Shown piece by piece: positions 21,925 through 33,552 of a stretch of 64,000 nt of DNA. The stretch's first letter is position 1, and each line of letters begins with the position of its first letter. The notes under the pieces were generated by a model. It searched no databases, was not told the DNA's origin, and saw only the letters and a program-made list of their open reading frames with translations. This DNA comes from Pteria penguin (taxonomy: Eukaryota; Mollusca; Bivalvia; Pterioida; Pteriidae): NCBI GenBank assembly GCA_035048485.1, contig CM068589.1, positions 3,598,501-3,662,500 of the forward strand, written 5' to 3'. A program made the position numbers and the translations under genes.

Positions 21925-23595
21925 ACTTACTGGCTCAGTTATGTGGCAGAAGTCACCATGGTTAACCGCTTTACGGGCCCACCGTCCCACTCACCGTAAC
22001 AGCAGAACAATCAAAGGCTGTACATTTAAAAATTTATAAATAATCCTCCATGTAAAGAACAGGGGTCAACAGGTATCGCATATTGAGAGGTCATAAAAAT
22101 ATAAACACGTAAGGTATTGTAAAACACATAATGATATAAAAATATATGCGACATCAACATGATAAACCGTGCTCTGCCAGTCTGAAAGAGAGCTAAGACC
22201 CTAGATCTGTAGGAGTCCCGACTGACAGTCAGAGGGGACGAGGTTCAGGACCATGTTTCCTCTGAAAGAGGTTTGGACAAGGCCCGTCATATAGTCCCCA
22301 CCGCCCTGTTAGTCAGCGTGCAACGTTCAAGTAAAAGTCTGCATAAGGCTGTAGAGGGGCCAAATACAAGACCTATAGTCTTTTTGATGATCTCAATATC
22401 ATATTGTCTATTTAGAAGACGTTTGACTATTTCATTACATGATAAAATAACGTTATAGGAGCCTTTTACTTTCCTTAGTTTGTATACGAGATCACCGTAA
22501 AAATAAGGATGGGAAGTACCATTGGATACATACTGTTGGAAAGAAATATGTCCAAATTTAGATAGAAGTTCTGAATAAGATCTGAAGAATTTGCCGAATG
22601 TTTTTCTTAGCTTGTGATATCTGTAACCCTGAGTTTAAAGTTTAGTAGTAATTTGTAAATTTCGTTTATGAAAGTCCAAAACACCGGTGCAGCCTCTGAC
22701 AAATCGAACTAATTGAGATATATAGATACCATATGATGGGAGTCGAGGGACATCGCCATCCAAGTAAGGGAAATTTACAATATTAAATCCAAAATCCTCA
22801 CGTTTATCATAAATATTAGTATATATTAGGTGGTTGATAATTTTGATGTTTAAATCTAAGAAAGGTGTAGATTTATTTCAAGTATTAGCTTTATTCAATG
22901 TGAGCTGAGCTGGTGGATATATTTCTGATATAAATTGTTCGAATTCAGGGTTGTCGATAACCAAAATGCAGATATCTGCAAGTATTATTAAATTTCTCAA
23001 TGAAGTCAAAACGTTTTGATTTTTGAATAGAAACCATAAAATCCCTCTCATAACAATAAAGAAATAAATCTGCTATCAGAGGCGCGCAGTTAGTACCCAT
23101 AGGAATCCCAACTAGTTGTTGATATATCTTGCCATCAAATTGCACAAAAATATTATTCATGAGAAAGTCTAGTGCTTTACGTAATTCCTTGCAAGTCCAG
23201 TATTTATATGAAGTATATTGTTTGTTGGAAAAGAATCCAGAGTGATTGGAAGTACATATGTACGTTTTGGATTCTTTGTGAATACACCTTTGTATAAGAG
23301 ACAGCAACTTGCTTTTAATCAAATCATGAGGCAGAGATGTATAAAGTGTAGAAAAATCAAATGTAGAAATTTTAGTCGCTTTGAAATTTAGCGAAAGACG
23401 TTTGTCTATAACTTCATGAGAATTTTTAATCGACCAAAAGTAATTGATGTTACTATTATGAAATGCGACATCACAATATTTGATAATATGATCTTTTATA
23501 GCAGTTAGAGCAGACGTAATATGTTTCGATAATACCGTAGTAGAACTGTGGCTAGAATAATAAATTAAGTGTCCTATGTGTCATGAAATGATATT
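21925..23595 (-). mobile_element. Second Penelope-like family (PLE-B), degenerate
   Basis: On the - strand: a segment with KHITSALTAIKDHIIKYCDV, then FDFSTLYTSLPHDLIKSKLL (motif A), QLVGIPMGTNCAPLIADLF (motif B) and FNNTCRYL. At motif C a small deletion removes the Asp-Asp pair and shifts the frame to HFGYRQP. Further on, out of frame, come LDLNIKI, IYDKREDFGFNIVNFPYLDG, YGIYISQLVRF and FGHISFQQYVSNG, with a run toward YGDLVYKLRKVKG. The coding part is followed by a tail reaching to about 21925. The family differs from PLE-A in nearly every residue outside the motifs. Confidence 0.85.
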
Positions 23596-23947
23596 TTGTG
23601 AGAAAGGGGAAGGGGTATTGTCCTGTCTGAAGTGTTAGTTTCAATGAGGAAGAACAGCCGTTATAATTCGTTTTGAAATGTTATGTAGTAACTCGTATGA
23701 GGGAACATAATACTTATTTACGAAAGTTACGTCAAATACATAAATTAAATAGACCCTCAGTAATGTGCAACATTTAAGGATTACAATAATGTCTTTGGAT
23801 CTAATTAATTAGAACTATAATTTTGATGCCCTAAATTTTGGTCTATGGCTGTATATAGCTTCTTCAAATAAAAACAAATCTTTTATTATTTTTCTGCATC
23901 ATTGTCTAATTTTGTAAATTTTACCTTAACTTCATTAGGTTAAAAGG

Positions 23948-24160
23948 AAACTACGGTCGACTATAAAATTATCTCTTGGTGTAAAAAAAAAGATCGAAAT
24001 GGTAAGTTCATAGCTATCAAAGCTATGACGGGTAGAAGAATGGATTTGCCAAAAGAAGCAAGTTACAGTGCTATATGTGAATTATTGAAAGATGAATTTC
24101 ACATGCTAGCTGGATATCAAAACGAACTTGTCTCCAAAGAATTCAATGTACAGATTCAAG
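23948..24160 (+). CDS. Uncharacterised acidic gene, exon a
   Basis: Possible acceptor TTAAAAG at 23941-23947 and donor CAAG|GTACTC. Encodes ETTVDYKIISWCKKKDRNGK, then FIAIKAMTGRRMDLPKEASY and a helix-like CELLKDEFHMLAGYQNE. The phase-1 end joins exon b without a stop. The layout SW-x-KKD-x-x-GKF-x-A-x-K resembles the N-terminal domain of uncharacterised molluscan proteins with a Lys-Phe-x-Ala strand (memory-based). No function is known to me. The 5' exon or start is not found. Confidence 0.5.
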
Positions 24161-24234
24161 GTACTCCACCTTAGATTTAAGTGAAAAACGAAGAAGTACC
24201 GAAGGGTAAACCATATCTCAAAGTACATGGAATA

Positions 24235-24420
24235 AAGGGACAATATCGTGTTTAGTCTCATATTCAGACAAATGCGAACCCCAATGAAATCGAGGTGAGA
24301 CCAGGTGCCCGGGAGGAGTAAGCGTCTCCAGTTTACATGCAACACCCGTCACAAAAGTCGTGCAACAACCTTTCAAGTCGAGGAGGTAAATACATAAATA
24401 TACATGCATGAACATACGAA
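24235..24420 (-). repeat. Solo copy of the PLE-type tail motif
   Basis: On the - strand it contains GTGACGGGTGTTGCATGTAA, GGAGACGCTTACTCCTCCCG, GGCACCTGGTCTCACCTCG and GGGGTTCGCATTTG, the same order of blocks as the PLE-A tail, but no RT sequence is attached. It lies in the intron between exons a and b of the acidic gene. Confidence 0.75.
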
Positions 24421-24872
24421 GGAGAAAGAATAAGATATTAACACTTTGATAAAAATTGATGTTTCTGTGTGTCATTGTGATATGTACACAGTGAGTTTGC
24501 TTAAAGGCCCATGATCATGAGAATTTGCAAATTCTCTGTGTACTGTGCCCATTGTAAGTTGGACATATACTGTAGCTATAGGCTTTAGTGTCTGCACGAA
24601 TTTCAAGTCAAAACGTTATTAAATCAAAAGGTTTAAGTCACAAATGTAATGTATATAAGATGTAAAGAGGAAATAGAGATATTCAAGTTTTAGATTCATA
24701 ATTATGAAGGAATTATGTCACTAAAGCCTGTGGTAGTTCCAATCTTATTTTGTTAAAACTTAGACATGATTCATTTGCATATTGAAATATATATAGTAAC
24801 CCTTAGTCAGAGGTCACAGACTTGCATGCAGCTAGTAGCTGATATTTAATTGTCTCTGAAATTTCGTTTCAG

Positions 24873-25003
24873 CTGCTCACATCAGCAAAGAGTACCCCTT
24901 CCAGGAGGAGCAATCAACAGTAGAGGATCAGCAGAAAGTGGATCAACAAGAAGAGGATCAACAGGAAGAGAATCAGCAACCTGTCCAGTCTACTAGCAAG
25001 GAA
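24873..25003 (+). CDS. Uncharacterised acidic gene, exon b (Glu/Gln-rich)
   Basis: Acceptor TTTCGTTTCAG, donor GAA|GTAAAG. Encodes AHISKEYPFQEEQSTVED followed by QQKVDQQEEDQQEENQQ. It is a low-complexity, strongly acidic linker with internal repeats of DQQEE. Phase fits exon a (1 in) and exon c (0 out). Confidence 0.6.
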
Positions 25004-25551
25004 GTAAAGACCTATATTTTTTATGAAAATGGATGCATTTTGTCCCTATCTTAGTTCTTTATATTTCATATCTGTATATGTCAATTAATGTGTTTAAATG
25101 ATTTTTTTTTATCAACTGTCATTGATAATTAAGGTTATAAGGTATTTAATATAGGTCCACTTAAAGCATATTTTAAGGAAGTCCACTTCTTCTGTAACTA
25201 ATAAAGATGAGGAATAAGCAATATATGCTGGAAACAGATTATCATGCAGCCTGTGACTCATTAGTTATTTATATTTCTATATCGTTCATGTATTGAAAAC
25301 CTGGAATTAAATTAAAGTGTTCATAATTGGCACTTAATTACATATATATGTATAATTATGATATTTGAACTTGTACTTTCCAATTAGTGCTGACGGTGGT
25401 GTTAGTCCCTCTTTTCAGATATATCTAGTTCAGTCTATGAATATACATGAACATTCCTGTGTATTATTATAGAATGCAGAAATTAATTACAAAAAGTGAG
25501 CGTCTCCTTTGCTATAACAATTTCATTGATAATGCTTCTTTTTTCTTTTAG

Positions 25552-25722
25552 CTGCCTGAAGAAGAAGATCAGGAAACAAAGAAGTCTGATGACAATACGC
25601 TTCCCAGCAATGTCATGGAAAAGTACCAGTTTGAAATTGATGGTATAGAACTAGATGACAACATGAAACACCTGATTGATGAGAAGATGTCTTTATTGAA
25701 AATTTCAGTGAAGCTTAACTAA
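25552..25722 (+). CDS. Uncharacterised acidic gene, last exon
   Basis: Acceptor TTTTCTTTTAG, in-frame stop TAA at 25720-25722. Encodes LPEEEDQETKKSDDNTLPSN, then VMEKYQFEIDGIELDDNMKH and a helical end LIDEKMSLLKISVKLN. The final 25 residues are amphipathic and could be a coiled coil. With exons a and b the visible protein is about 170 residues. Confidence 0.6.
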   Translation: MPEEEDQETKKSDDNTLPSNVMEKYQFEIDGIELDDNMKHLIDEKMSLLKISVKLN

Positions 25723-27410
25723 CTGAAAGAACTGACTAAGGTGGGCTCATCCAAGTATACCCCTGTTTATGGAGGAAGAGAAGGGAAGGAAACTCCAAAC
25801 AATATCCTCAGCATTTGGAGACTTCCTTCTTATACCAAATGACCAGTTTGGCAAATACCTAAATTTTTCGCATTCATCGCCTATTTCAGAAATGTTTTCT
25901 GTGAATCCAGCAATTATACGATTTGCCTTTGAAAACTAGCATTATGCGATCACTTGTATGTCAAGAAATGTTTGGCTGTTGTCTTCTGATGCAGCAGATG
26001 TGTACAGACCTTGGATACTAGATTTTAAAGACAAATTTCATATTTAATTATTAATTTGTAGGTCGTTGAAGTTGCTTACGATAGTAGCCCTGACCTATGA
26101 TGTAATATGAAAGTTCATTAGCATTGCATTTCGGCATTTGTAACTTAATTGCAATGTGCGAAATACGTGTATGTATCACTTCTTGGATTTGATCCTAATA
26201 TGATTATGATACTGTAATTGATAATTATTCTTGCAGACTACAGAACGTACATGTACAAAGTAGCTTTTGTTAATTAGACATTAGCAACAGACAAAGCTCA
26301 CAGTTCTTCTATATATAAATATTTTCAGGTTTATAATTTTGTACAACAGGATTGAAAGCATAAGCAAGTGATATTTAGCAAATGGCAAAAAACCCCCAAA
26401 ACCATGAGATATATAGCAATGGCAAAAAGCAAACGACAGGAAGCAAATGGCATATTGTGAATAGCATCAAGTAGCAAATGAGAGAAATTGGCTGGTAAAA
26501 ATGACATGTAAAATTAATAAGAATCGGTTATATACTAAGTACATTTTTTCCAATTTAAAGAAATATACTATATTTAGATGCATGCAGTACATTTTTACAA
26601 AAAGAATTTCAGAGGTAGTAATTTTTGTCTTGTGATAACCTTTCGGTTGAAAGATTTGGTATCAAAATATGGATCTTTACATGACAGATCTGACGTCATA
26701 TTCACACCATTCTTAAAATCTTTCATTACTATAAAAATAAGATGCAAATTTTCACAGTATTTGAAACTCATATTTTTGACAAAAACTCTCTAAGAGCTGC
26801 AAACTAGTCCAGTCCTTGTACCCATGTTGTTGGAAAGGTTAAATCAAAAATGAACATAACTTCCAAGAACAATTCAGCACTTTTCATAACTGCATCCAGA
26901 TTCATTTATCTTTTCAGAAATGCACAAAATATCGGCACACGTGTCGACAAGGACTGCTGTCTACAAGATATTTTCCGTCATAACCCCCATTATTCTCAGG
27001 TGTCAAGTACAAAGAAAATGGAATACCTAACGGACATTCCTATCCTTTCATTTTTCTAATTGTGATTTTGTGATTATTCCATGTAATTTTTACATGTGCA
27101 AGCTCTGATTTTAATAAGGTATAAAACTAAATTGTAGAGGATCACAGTGCAGAGGATCAGTAGGGATGTACACTCCCATTATTTTCAAATCTCTGAATAA
27201 ATCTTTCCAAAAACTGCAAATTGAGAGTAGCAAAAATCGCCAGAATTTTTCAATCCTTTGATTTCTTACAGACCGACGAAAGATATTTGGGGGTCTTGAT
27301 GTCGAATTATCCTCTGAGAAAAGCGTTGCAGGTCAGCGACTTGACAGTGCTCCGAGCCAATATCAATCCTAATAGTTCTAGAATGCCGTCTATTTGTCGG
27401 ACATAATTCA
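25723..27410. other. 3' flank and unassigned sequence
   Basis: Includes the 3' UTR of the acidic gene. I found no further exon. Open frames at 26578-26793 and 26850-27059 lack family resemblance and splice context. Confidence 0.45.
26365..26500 (+). repeat. Degenerate AGCAAATGGCA repeat
   Basis: Irregular copies of an 8-12 base phrase around AGCAAATGGCA or AGCAAACGACA. The same phrase forms a longer block at 28540-28700. Confidence 0.6.
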
Positions 27411-27412
27411 AG

Positions 27413-27592
<180 letters not shown>

Positions 27593-27634
27593 CATGTAAC
27601 TTACAGAATAAAAGCTTATAGTGAAAGAAAAAAG

Positions 27635-27790
27635 AGGAGTTACTGGCTCAGTTATGTGGCAGAAGTCACCATGGAGCTATACAATACATGAATATCAATA
27701 ATATACTAGCACATATAACACATTACAAAAATATTTGATTGTAGTGCATTTACGATACGTCTAAAACTTTACGTTCGACTACCTGTGACC
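27635..27790 (-). repeat. PLE-B-associated tail fragment
   Basis: AGTTACTGGCTCAGTTATGT and the following 130 bases repeat nearly identically at 59430-59575 and in part at 21928-21962. It ends in one arm of the hairpin element (TTTGATTGTAGTGCATTTACG). Confidence 0.7.
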
Positions 27791-28539
27791 ACAACAAGAG
27801 TGTTTAAGGATTAGATTCGTGCTCTGGACTGTTTTAACTTAAAACTTCCAGACTCCCAGCAGTAGGGGAGTGTGACCTCCCCATCTGTATTCACCACCTT
27901 TCGGTGCTATTCGCCTCATTGAAGTATTTGGCTTCAATTGTGCCCCCTTCCTGGCATTCACCTTTCTGCATGCACCCCTGAAATGTTTTATACGTGAAAC
28001 AAAATAATTTATACACAAAAGTGGCATTTTGAACTGTTGAATCTGTTACTTGGAATAATTGATTTTGTTCTTCTTTATTCAATGGAATCGGAGTGAAAAT
28101 GGCATAAAAAGATGCACCAAATGCTGTATTTTGCTCCGTTATTTCAAAATTTTCTAGGGGGAGATCTGAGCGGGGACCACCCCCTCCCATTACCTCCTAC
28201 TCTGCCTTTCAGTTTTCGAATAGTGTGCACCCCCAACATTGGAAGTTCTGGGTCCCCCCCCCCCCCCTGTTAAGTGTTGTAATATTCTACATTTATAACA
28301 TTTCAATCATGTGCAAATAATCCAAACATTTTCCTAATCTCAAAGAACTTGTCCCCAAAACACTGAAAATAGTCATAAAATGGACGAATTACAATTTTAT
28401 TTAAGAATAATGTATGCAATTATACAACTTATGATCCCCAAATTCCGTCATTGTGACCTAAGGCCGACTGGATATCTTAGACAGTGAGTGCCTTCTTAAA
28501 GTAAAAAGTTACTTTGTCTTCAAGGCGGGGCATTTTGTA

Positions 28540-28700
28540 ATGAGAAGACACATGACAATGACATTTAGCAAAGCGCAACTAAATACAATATAGCGAATGG
28601 CAATTAGCAAGGAGCAAATAACATTTAGCAAATAGCAAATGGCATTTAGCTAAAAGCAAATGACAAATGACATTCAGCAAATATGGCAAATGGCATGTCC
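28540..28700 (+). repeat. Degenerate AGCAAATGGCATTT repeat
   Basis: About ten imperfect copies of AGCAAATGGCATTT-like words, related to the block at 26365-26500. The units vary in length, so replication slippage followed by decay is likely. Confidence 0.65.
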
Positions 28701-28734
28701 CTTCAGGTATTCTGTAGTTTTACAGTAGAGATAT

Positions 28735-28990
28735 AGGTTGATTTGTCACATCACTCTAAGGGGACGACCATTTGATTCTGAAGCGAGGAGACGGGAAGGG
28801 CTTGCACTTTTTTGAAATAAATATTCTGACCTTGAAAAAAAATCTCGATTTGCCTGAAATGACAATAAATATTCTGGCTACTAGCATGTACATATAACAG
28901 ATAACAAATATAAAGCTGAATGTTCTATAGAAAACATGTTAATATTTTTCTGGCTCGCTTCGCTCGCCTGATTGCTCCCTATATTATAAT
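28735..28990. repeat. Possible dispersed repeat
   Basis: Begins with GGGGACGACCATTTGATTCT and ends with CTGGCTCGCTTCGCTCGCCTGAT. The reverse complement of the first phrase recurs near 38145 (AATCAAATGGTCATCC), preceded by related text. No protein-coding content recognised. Confidence 0.4.
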
Positions 28991-29682
28991 ATGTAGTAGT
29001 TTAACTGTATAAATCATATTTCAGCAGAATTGATAGCATTAGACAAATCAGGTCATTCAATATGTTGTACCAAACTAAATAGAATCGTTGCTTTTTAAAA
29101 ATATACTTGCATGTCCATTTTGAGGAGCAGACAGGGGATAAGGGCTCTACCATCTACTCTCTGAGAGATTTTCTCTTCAGATTCTTGTTCTGAATAGTGT
29201 CATTCGAGTCCCCTTGCTGCAATTTCCAATTCGGTTTCCCCGACTTCTCTTGTATTGACCGACCCCCATTTATATGCCAGACACACTGATATCTTAACGA
29301 GTGCCAAAGGGGGTCTTAATTGAATTTGTCTCACCTGAGCACATATGCAAACTTGATGTTTGAATTTAATCATGTGCATTTCAAAATTTATGGTGGTGGT
29401 ATTTATTGACAGAGTTTTATCCCTTTTAAGATTCATTCAAATCTGTGCAAAAACACATTCGTCAAATGATTTTAACACAGTTTTCAAAATTAAAATAAAC
29501 ACAATTATAACTTTTAAATGAGAACAAAAGTAAAACCAACAAAAATGTGTATCTTCACTTAACATACACAATAACAAAAGTAAGATGAGTCCTAAATAGG
29601 CCTATATTGTTCACCTGAGACATAGAAGACACTGCAAAATGATATTGAACAATGCTTGTAGATGACCATAAGTCTTAAGTTT

Positions 29683-30775
29683 TGTGACGTGCAACCCCTG
29701 TTAACGGGGGAGATATAAGTCCACAATTTGAACTGAGCTTCCTGCTCAAACATTGATTGGTGGGAGCCCCAGAATATAAGCTAGGGAACTGAGCTAAACT
29801 GATATGAATAAATGATTACTTAATATATACAAAAATCACTTCTAAATCAATAAGATAAATAAGAAGTTCCTATCTGGGCTCCTATTTACATAAAAACTAT
29901 ATACATTAAACGTACTCAAAGAAATACTGTGAGCGGTACTTTCTGGCTAAGTAACAGTGACTCACTCTGTCTCAGTAACAGTGGCTCTCTCCGGCTCAGT
30001 AACAGTGGTTCACTCAGGCTCAGTAACAGTGGCTCACTCTGGCTCAGTAACAGTGGCTCACTCCGGCTCAGTAACAGTGGTTCACTCAGGCTCAGTAACA
30101 GTGGCTCACTCTGGCTCAGTAACAGTGGCTCCCTCTGGCTCAGTAACAGTGGCTCACTCAGGCTCAGTAACAGTGGCTCACTCAGGCTCAGTAACAGTGG
30201 CTCACTCCGGCTCAGTAACAATAGCTCACTCTGGTATCTATAGTATCGACAGGGGTTATGATTAGATTTCCGAGTATTGGAACCCAGCGCGCTTTTAGAA
30301 GGTAGCTAAGGTTCATTCGGTTATGGCTTACCTATTCCCGTAAATATTTTTAGAAAGATGTGTTTACTGTTCTGAGTCTAGACTTCGACTGACTTGCATT
30401 CAGAGGTCCGCTTGCTTATATAACCGCTGAATGAATTTGATTGGCCGGAATCCCTAATTTCTGATTGGCTAACAGTAGTGGTAATTTCAATCCGTTTTCT
30501 CTATCAGCAATTTAGCTGGAATTAACTCTGACATTAAGAATTGTTATAATGTTATTCTAAACGGAAGGTACCTATCGGAAATATGTAACAAGAATAATTT
30601 AGGTTATACTATTCTACTCACTGAATTAACTTGTGTATGATTGATATGTGAGGATTACTCAGTTAACAACAATATAACTTATATACAACGACAAATATAT
30701 ACAACGACTACGATATGCAGTATAGGTTTCTCAGAATACTATATAAAAATAATATCTGATGTAGTTTTCGTCACA
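29683..30775 (-). repeat. 3' LTR of the gypsy element (1093 bp)
   Basis: Nearly identical to the other LTR except for a block of about 12 tandem 24-bp units where the partner has about three. That accounts for the 214-bp length difference (9 units would be 216 bp). Contains a TATA-like TTATATAA near 30416-30423 on the - strand. Confidence 0.95.
29935..30235 (-). repeat. 24-bp LTR minisatellite, expanded allele
   Basis: Unit GGCTCAGTAACAGTGGCTCA plus four bases, about 12 copies with point variants (ACTC, CTCT, CTCC). 24 is a multiple of three, so all frames that avoid a stop in one unit stay open, which explains several spurious Ser/Leu-rich open frames here. Confidence 0.95.
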
Positions 30776-30790
30776 CTACCCACGCCTCAC
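30776..30790 (-). other. Polypurine tract of the gypsy element
   Basis: On the - strand TGAGGCGTGGGTAG lies directly before the 3' LTR, the normal place of the plus-strand primer. It is purine-rich but interrupted, so the call is by position. Confidence 0.5.
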
Positions 30791-30967
30791 AGCAATGCGT
30801 CCTCGCATTGAAAGCTACAAACTAAACCGTAAGTGAACTTACATATCAGAAGATAATACAAGATATGTACATACATTATTTTAAATTTTAATAACTTGAA
30901 AAAGTAAATATTGACACTTCTACTCAGACATGCTTTGTCTGTACAGTTTGCTCGTCACCATCCATGT

Positions 30968-31925
30968 TCACAGATATTCCTCCTCCATTTCAATCCTTTC
31001 CTTGTTTTTGCCATTTTCACTCCACTTCGTAATGAGCCATGTCACCTTCTTCTTTCTCGGAGGCTCAGTCTGAGTCCCTGTAGAATTCATCAGTGTTATC
31101 GGTAATGGTGGATGATATGGGCTAGCACTTCCAGCTCTAGTCGAGGATGAAATGGGAGGTCCCAAAGGATACATTGGCGCGTGCATTGCATCGCGAGGGG
31201 GCAGCCCCATACTAGGTGTCACAGGTGATGGCGAGGTTGCCTTACGCTTAGGGTTAGGAAAAAACGGGAGCTGGAGAAGTTGTCTTCCTAACGGTTGGAT
31301 CGCCTGACTCCACAATTCTCATGTCATTCGCCGGATCCTCGGACTCTGAGTGTCTGTTATATGCGGACACTTCTCCTAGCAGGGTGTTTAAACTACCAGG
31401 GTCAGACTTCCTCCACTCTCCATCCGATTGTGTTGTACTCCCCGGTTCACTATGTTTCTTAGTATGTCTGCTGAGATTCGAAGCCTTGTTTGTGACATAT
31501 GTACAGGCCGGTTGGTCACATTCATACGTCTTGGACATCTGCCTTATGCCGCATTCTGCAATGTGTTCTTTCATCCGCCCCATATCGTAGCATTTGAAGG
31601 GGCACATAGGACACTTGTTTTTTTTTTTTCTCGGGGTAGTCTTAGTCTGAAAAGAGAAAGATAACATTTCGGCATACGACGAATAATATCTTTCATATTC
31701 AGATAAATATGTCGGAGGTTTTCTAACTTTCGTACCAAATCTGAGATTTTCAGTACCAATGGGCTCATAGTCTCTTGCAGGGAGAACGTAATCATCCAGA
31801 CAGTCTTTTTCATTTTGTAGAAGAACTGTCTCTTCCATACTGACACGTTCCTGACTAGCGTCATCATGGAACTCATGGGATAGCACTTGCGATTTCTTTA
31901 AACGCAATTTAATCAACATGGACAA
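30968..31925 (-). pseudogene. Zinc-finger extension behind gypsy integrase
   Basis: About 310 codons in two frames. After the integrase end (VVHVD, then KLRLKKSQVLSHEFHDD in a frame shifted by one extra T near 31909) comes an acidic stretch, then CPMCPFKCYDMGRMKEHIAE (C-x2-C...H, a CCHC-like finger) and CDQPACTYVTNKASNLSRHT (C-x4-C-x12-H-x3-H). A Pro/Ser-rich end follows, ending KERIEMEEEYL at 30968. A homopolymer-T length change near 31258 breaks the frame again. The position suggests it was once the C-terminal part of Pol. The two fingers may bind DNA or RNA, for example in targeting; that is inference. Confidence 0.75.
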
Positions 31926-33501
31926 CCTGCGGCATGCCTCTAGGTCCGCAATTGACTTTGCATGTCACGTCCGAATATTTTTCGATCACAGTGTATGGTC
32001 CTTTCCTGAGTTTCGGAGACTGACCTATGGCATGTCTTGGAAAGAAGACAAATACTTCATCATCAGGCTTGAATTTGCGCCAGTTCAACTTTTGGTCGTA
32101 CAGGGCTTTTTGCCTCAGCATGGCTCCGGCAGAGTTTTCTCTGACCAAGTGGTGAGCTGTTTCCATATTTTCTTTTAGGATCCATGCCCTCTGATTATGA
32201 GGTACACTTTTTACTGATTGTGGCATTTCATACATGAGGTCCAGTGGAGTAGCAACTTCCCTCCCGAGCATAAGGTAGTTCGGACTATAACCCGTCCTTT
32301 CATGTTCAACAGAGCGATACGCCATGAGAACATACGATAAAAGCTCATCCCAATTACTTTGATTGTCATCTACCAAAGTTCTGAGCATCGTCAGTAAGGT
32401 TTTATTAAGCCTTTCCACCATGCCATCCGACTGCGGATGATATGGTGTCGTACGGGTTTTCTTGATATGCAACATATTACACATCTCAGTGAAAACATTG
32501 CCTTCAAATTGTTTTCCTTGATCCGAGTGGATAATAGCAGGAACCCCTAACCTAGCCACTACCTCGCGTGCTACAATATCTGCCACTGTAATAGCCTCCA
32601 TGTTGGGCATTGCAAATGCCTCCACCTACTTTGTGAAGTAGTCTGAGACTACAAGGATATATTTGTTACCCTTGCTTGTGAGTGGTAGCTCACCAACAAT
32701 GTCTAAAGCTATTCTTTCCATAGTAGAGCCTGCTCCTATGACTTGCATAGGAGCTCTCTTCCTCTTCGTTGACTTCTTGACCATGGTACATACTTCACAA
32801 GCTGAGATATAATGTCTTACATCTCCTTGGAGACCGGGCCAATAATATCCTTGCCTTACTTTAGACAACGTTTTTGATATCCCCAGGTGCCCTGCAGTGT
32901 TGTGATCATGAGAAAAGGCCAAAACTTTCCTCCTTTCCGCAAATGTAACAATGGCTTGTAATGTATTTCCTCTGCTATCTCTCCAGTTTCTGTATAAGAT
33001 ATCATTGTCAATTACTAGCATATCTCTTTGTGATGCCTTAGTCATTGGTCCTCCCGACTGTATCTCATGCTGTGTTGGTTTGTGCTTTTCTTCTAGCCAT
33101 TTCCGAACTGTAGATATTTCCACATCGTTCTTCTGAAGGACAATGAGCCTATCATCTTGCTTGTCAAGTCCGTTATGAGATGATATAGGATTTATTGTTG
33201 TTAATGTTCCATCCTGCTTACTGTATTCATGGTCCCCATTCGGATCGTATTTGCATTGCTTACATGGCATTCTACTCAAAGCGTCCGCATTTTTATGCTG
33301 TATTCCTGGTCTGTGCTCGATTAAAATGTCGTACATTCCAAGAACTTTCAACCAGCGAGCTAGTTTACCCTCAGGATTTTTAAAGTTGACAAGCCATCGC
33401 AGAGATCCATGGTCGGTACGTATTCGAAACTGCCTACCATATAGATAATGGCGGAAATGCTTTACAAAGTTAACTACAGCGAAAAGTTCTTTCCTTGTCA
33501 C
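31909..33501 (-). pseudogene. Gypsy RNase H end and integrase
   Basis: From 33501: TRKELFAVVNFVKHFRHYLY and IRTDHGSLRWLVNFKNPEGK (RNase H), a spacer, and the integrase N-terminal HHCC finger in NTAGHLGISKTLS and SACEVCTMV. The core has LDIVGELPLT (first Asp), HSDQGKQFEG (second Asp) and HPQSDGMVERLNKTLL (Glu), all intact. An in-frame TAG after SDYFTK near 32626 splits the core. The integrase C-terminal domain ends with GPYTVIEKYSD and VVHVD. Confidence 0.93.
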
Positions 33502-33552
33502 GCAGTATCGGTGCTCTGCTTTTGACAGTGTGCGACTTGCATATGCAACTAC

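Noticed and set aside
27839..28190. Two overlapping - strand ORFs
   Set aside because: No recognisable motif, no splice context and overlap in different frames; likely chance openings in a locally GC-richer stretch.
29916..30265. Three long Ser/Leu/Val-rich open frames that look like repeat proteins
   Set aside because: All are translations of the 24-bp LTR minisatellite; the unit length is divisible by three, so frames stay open by construction.
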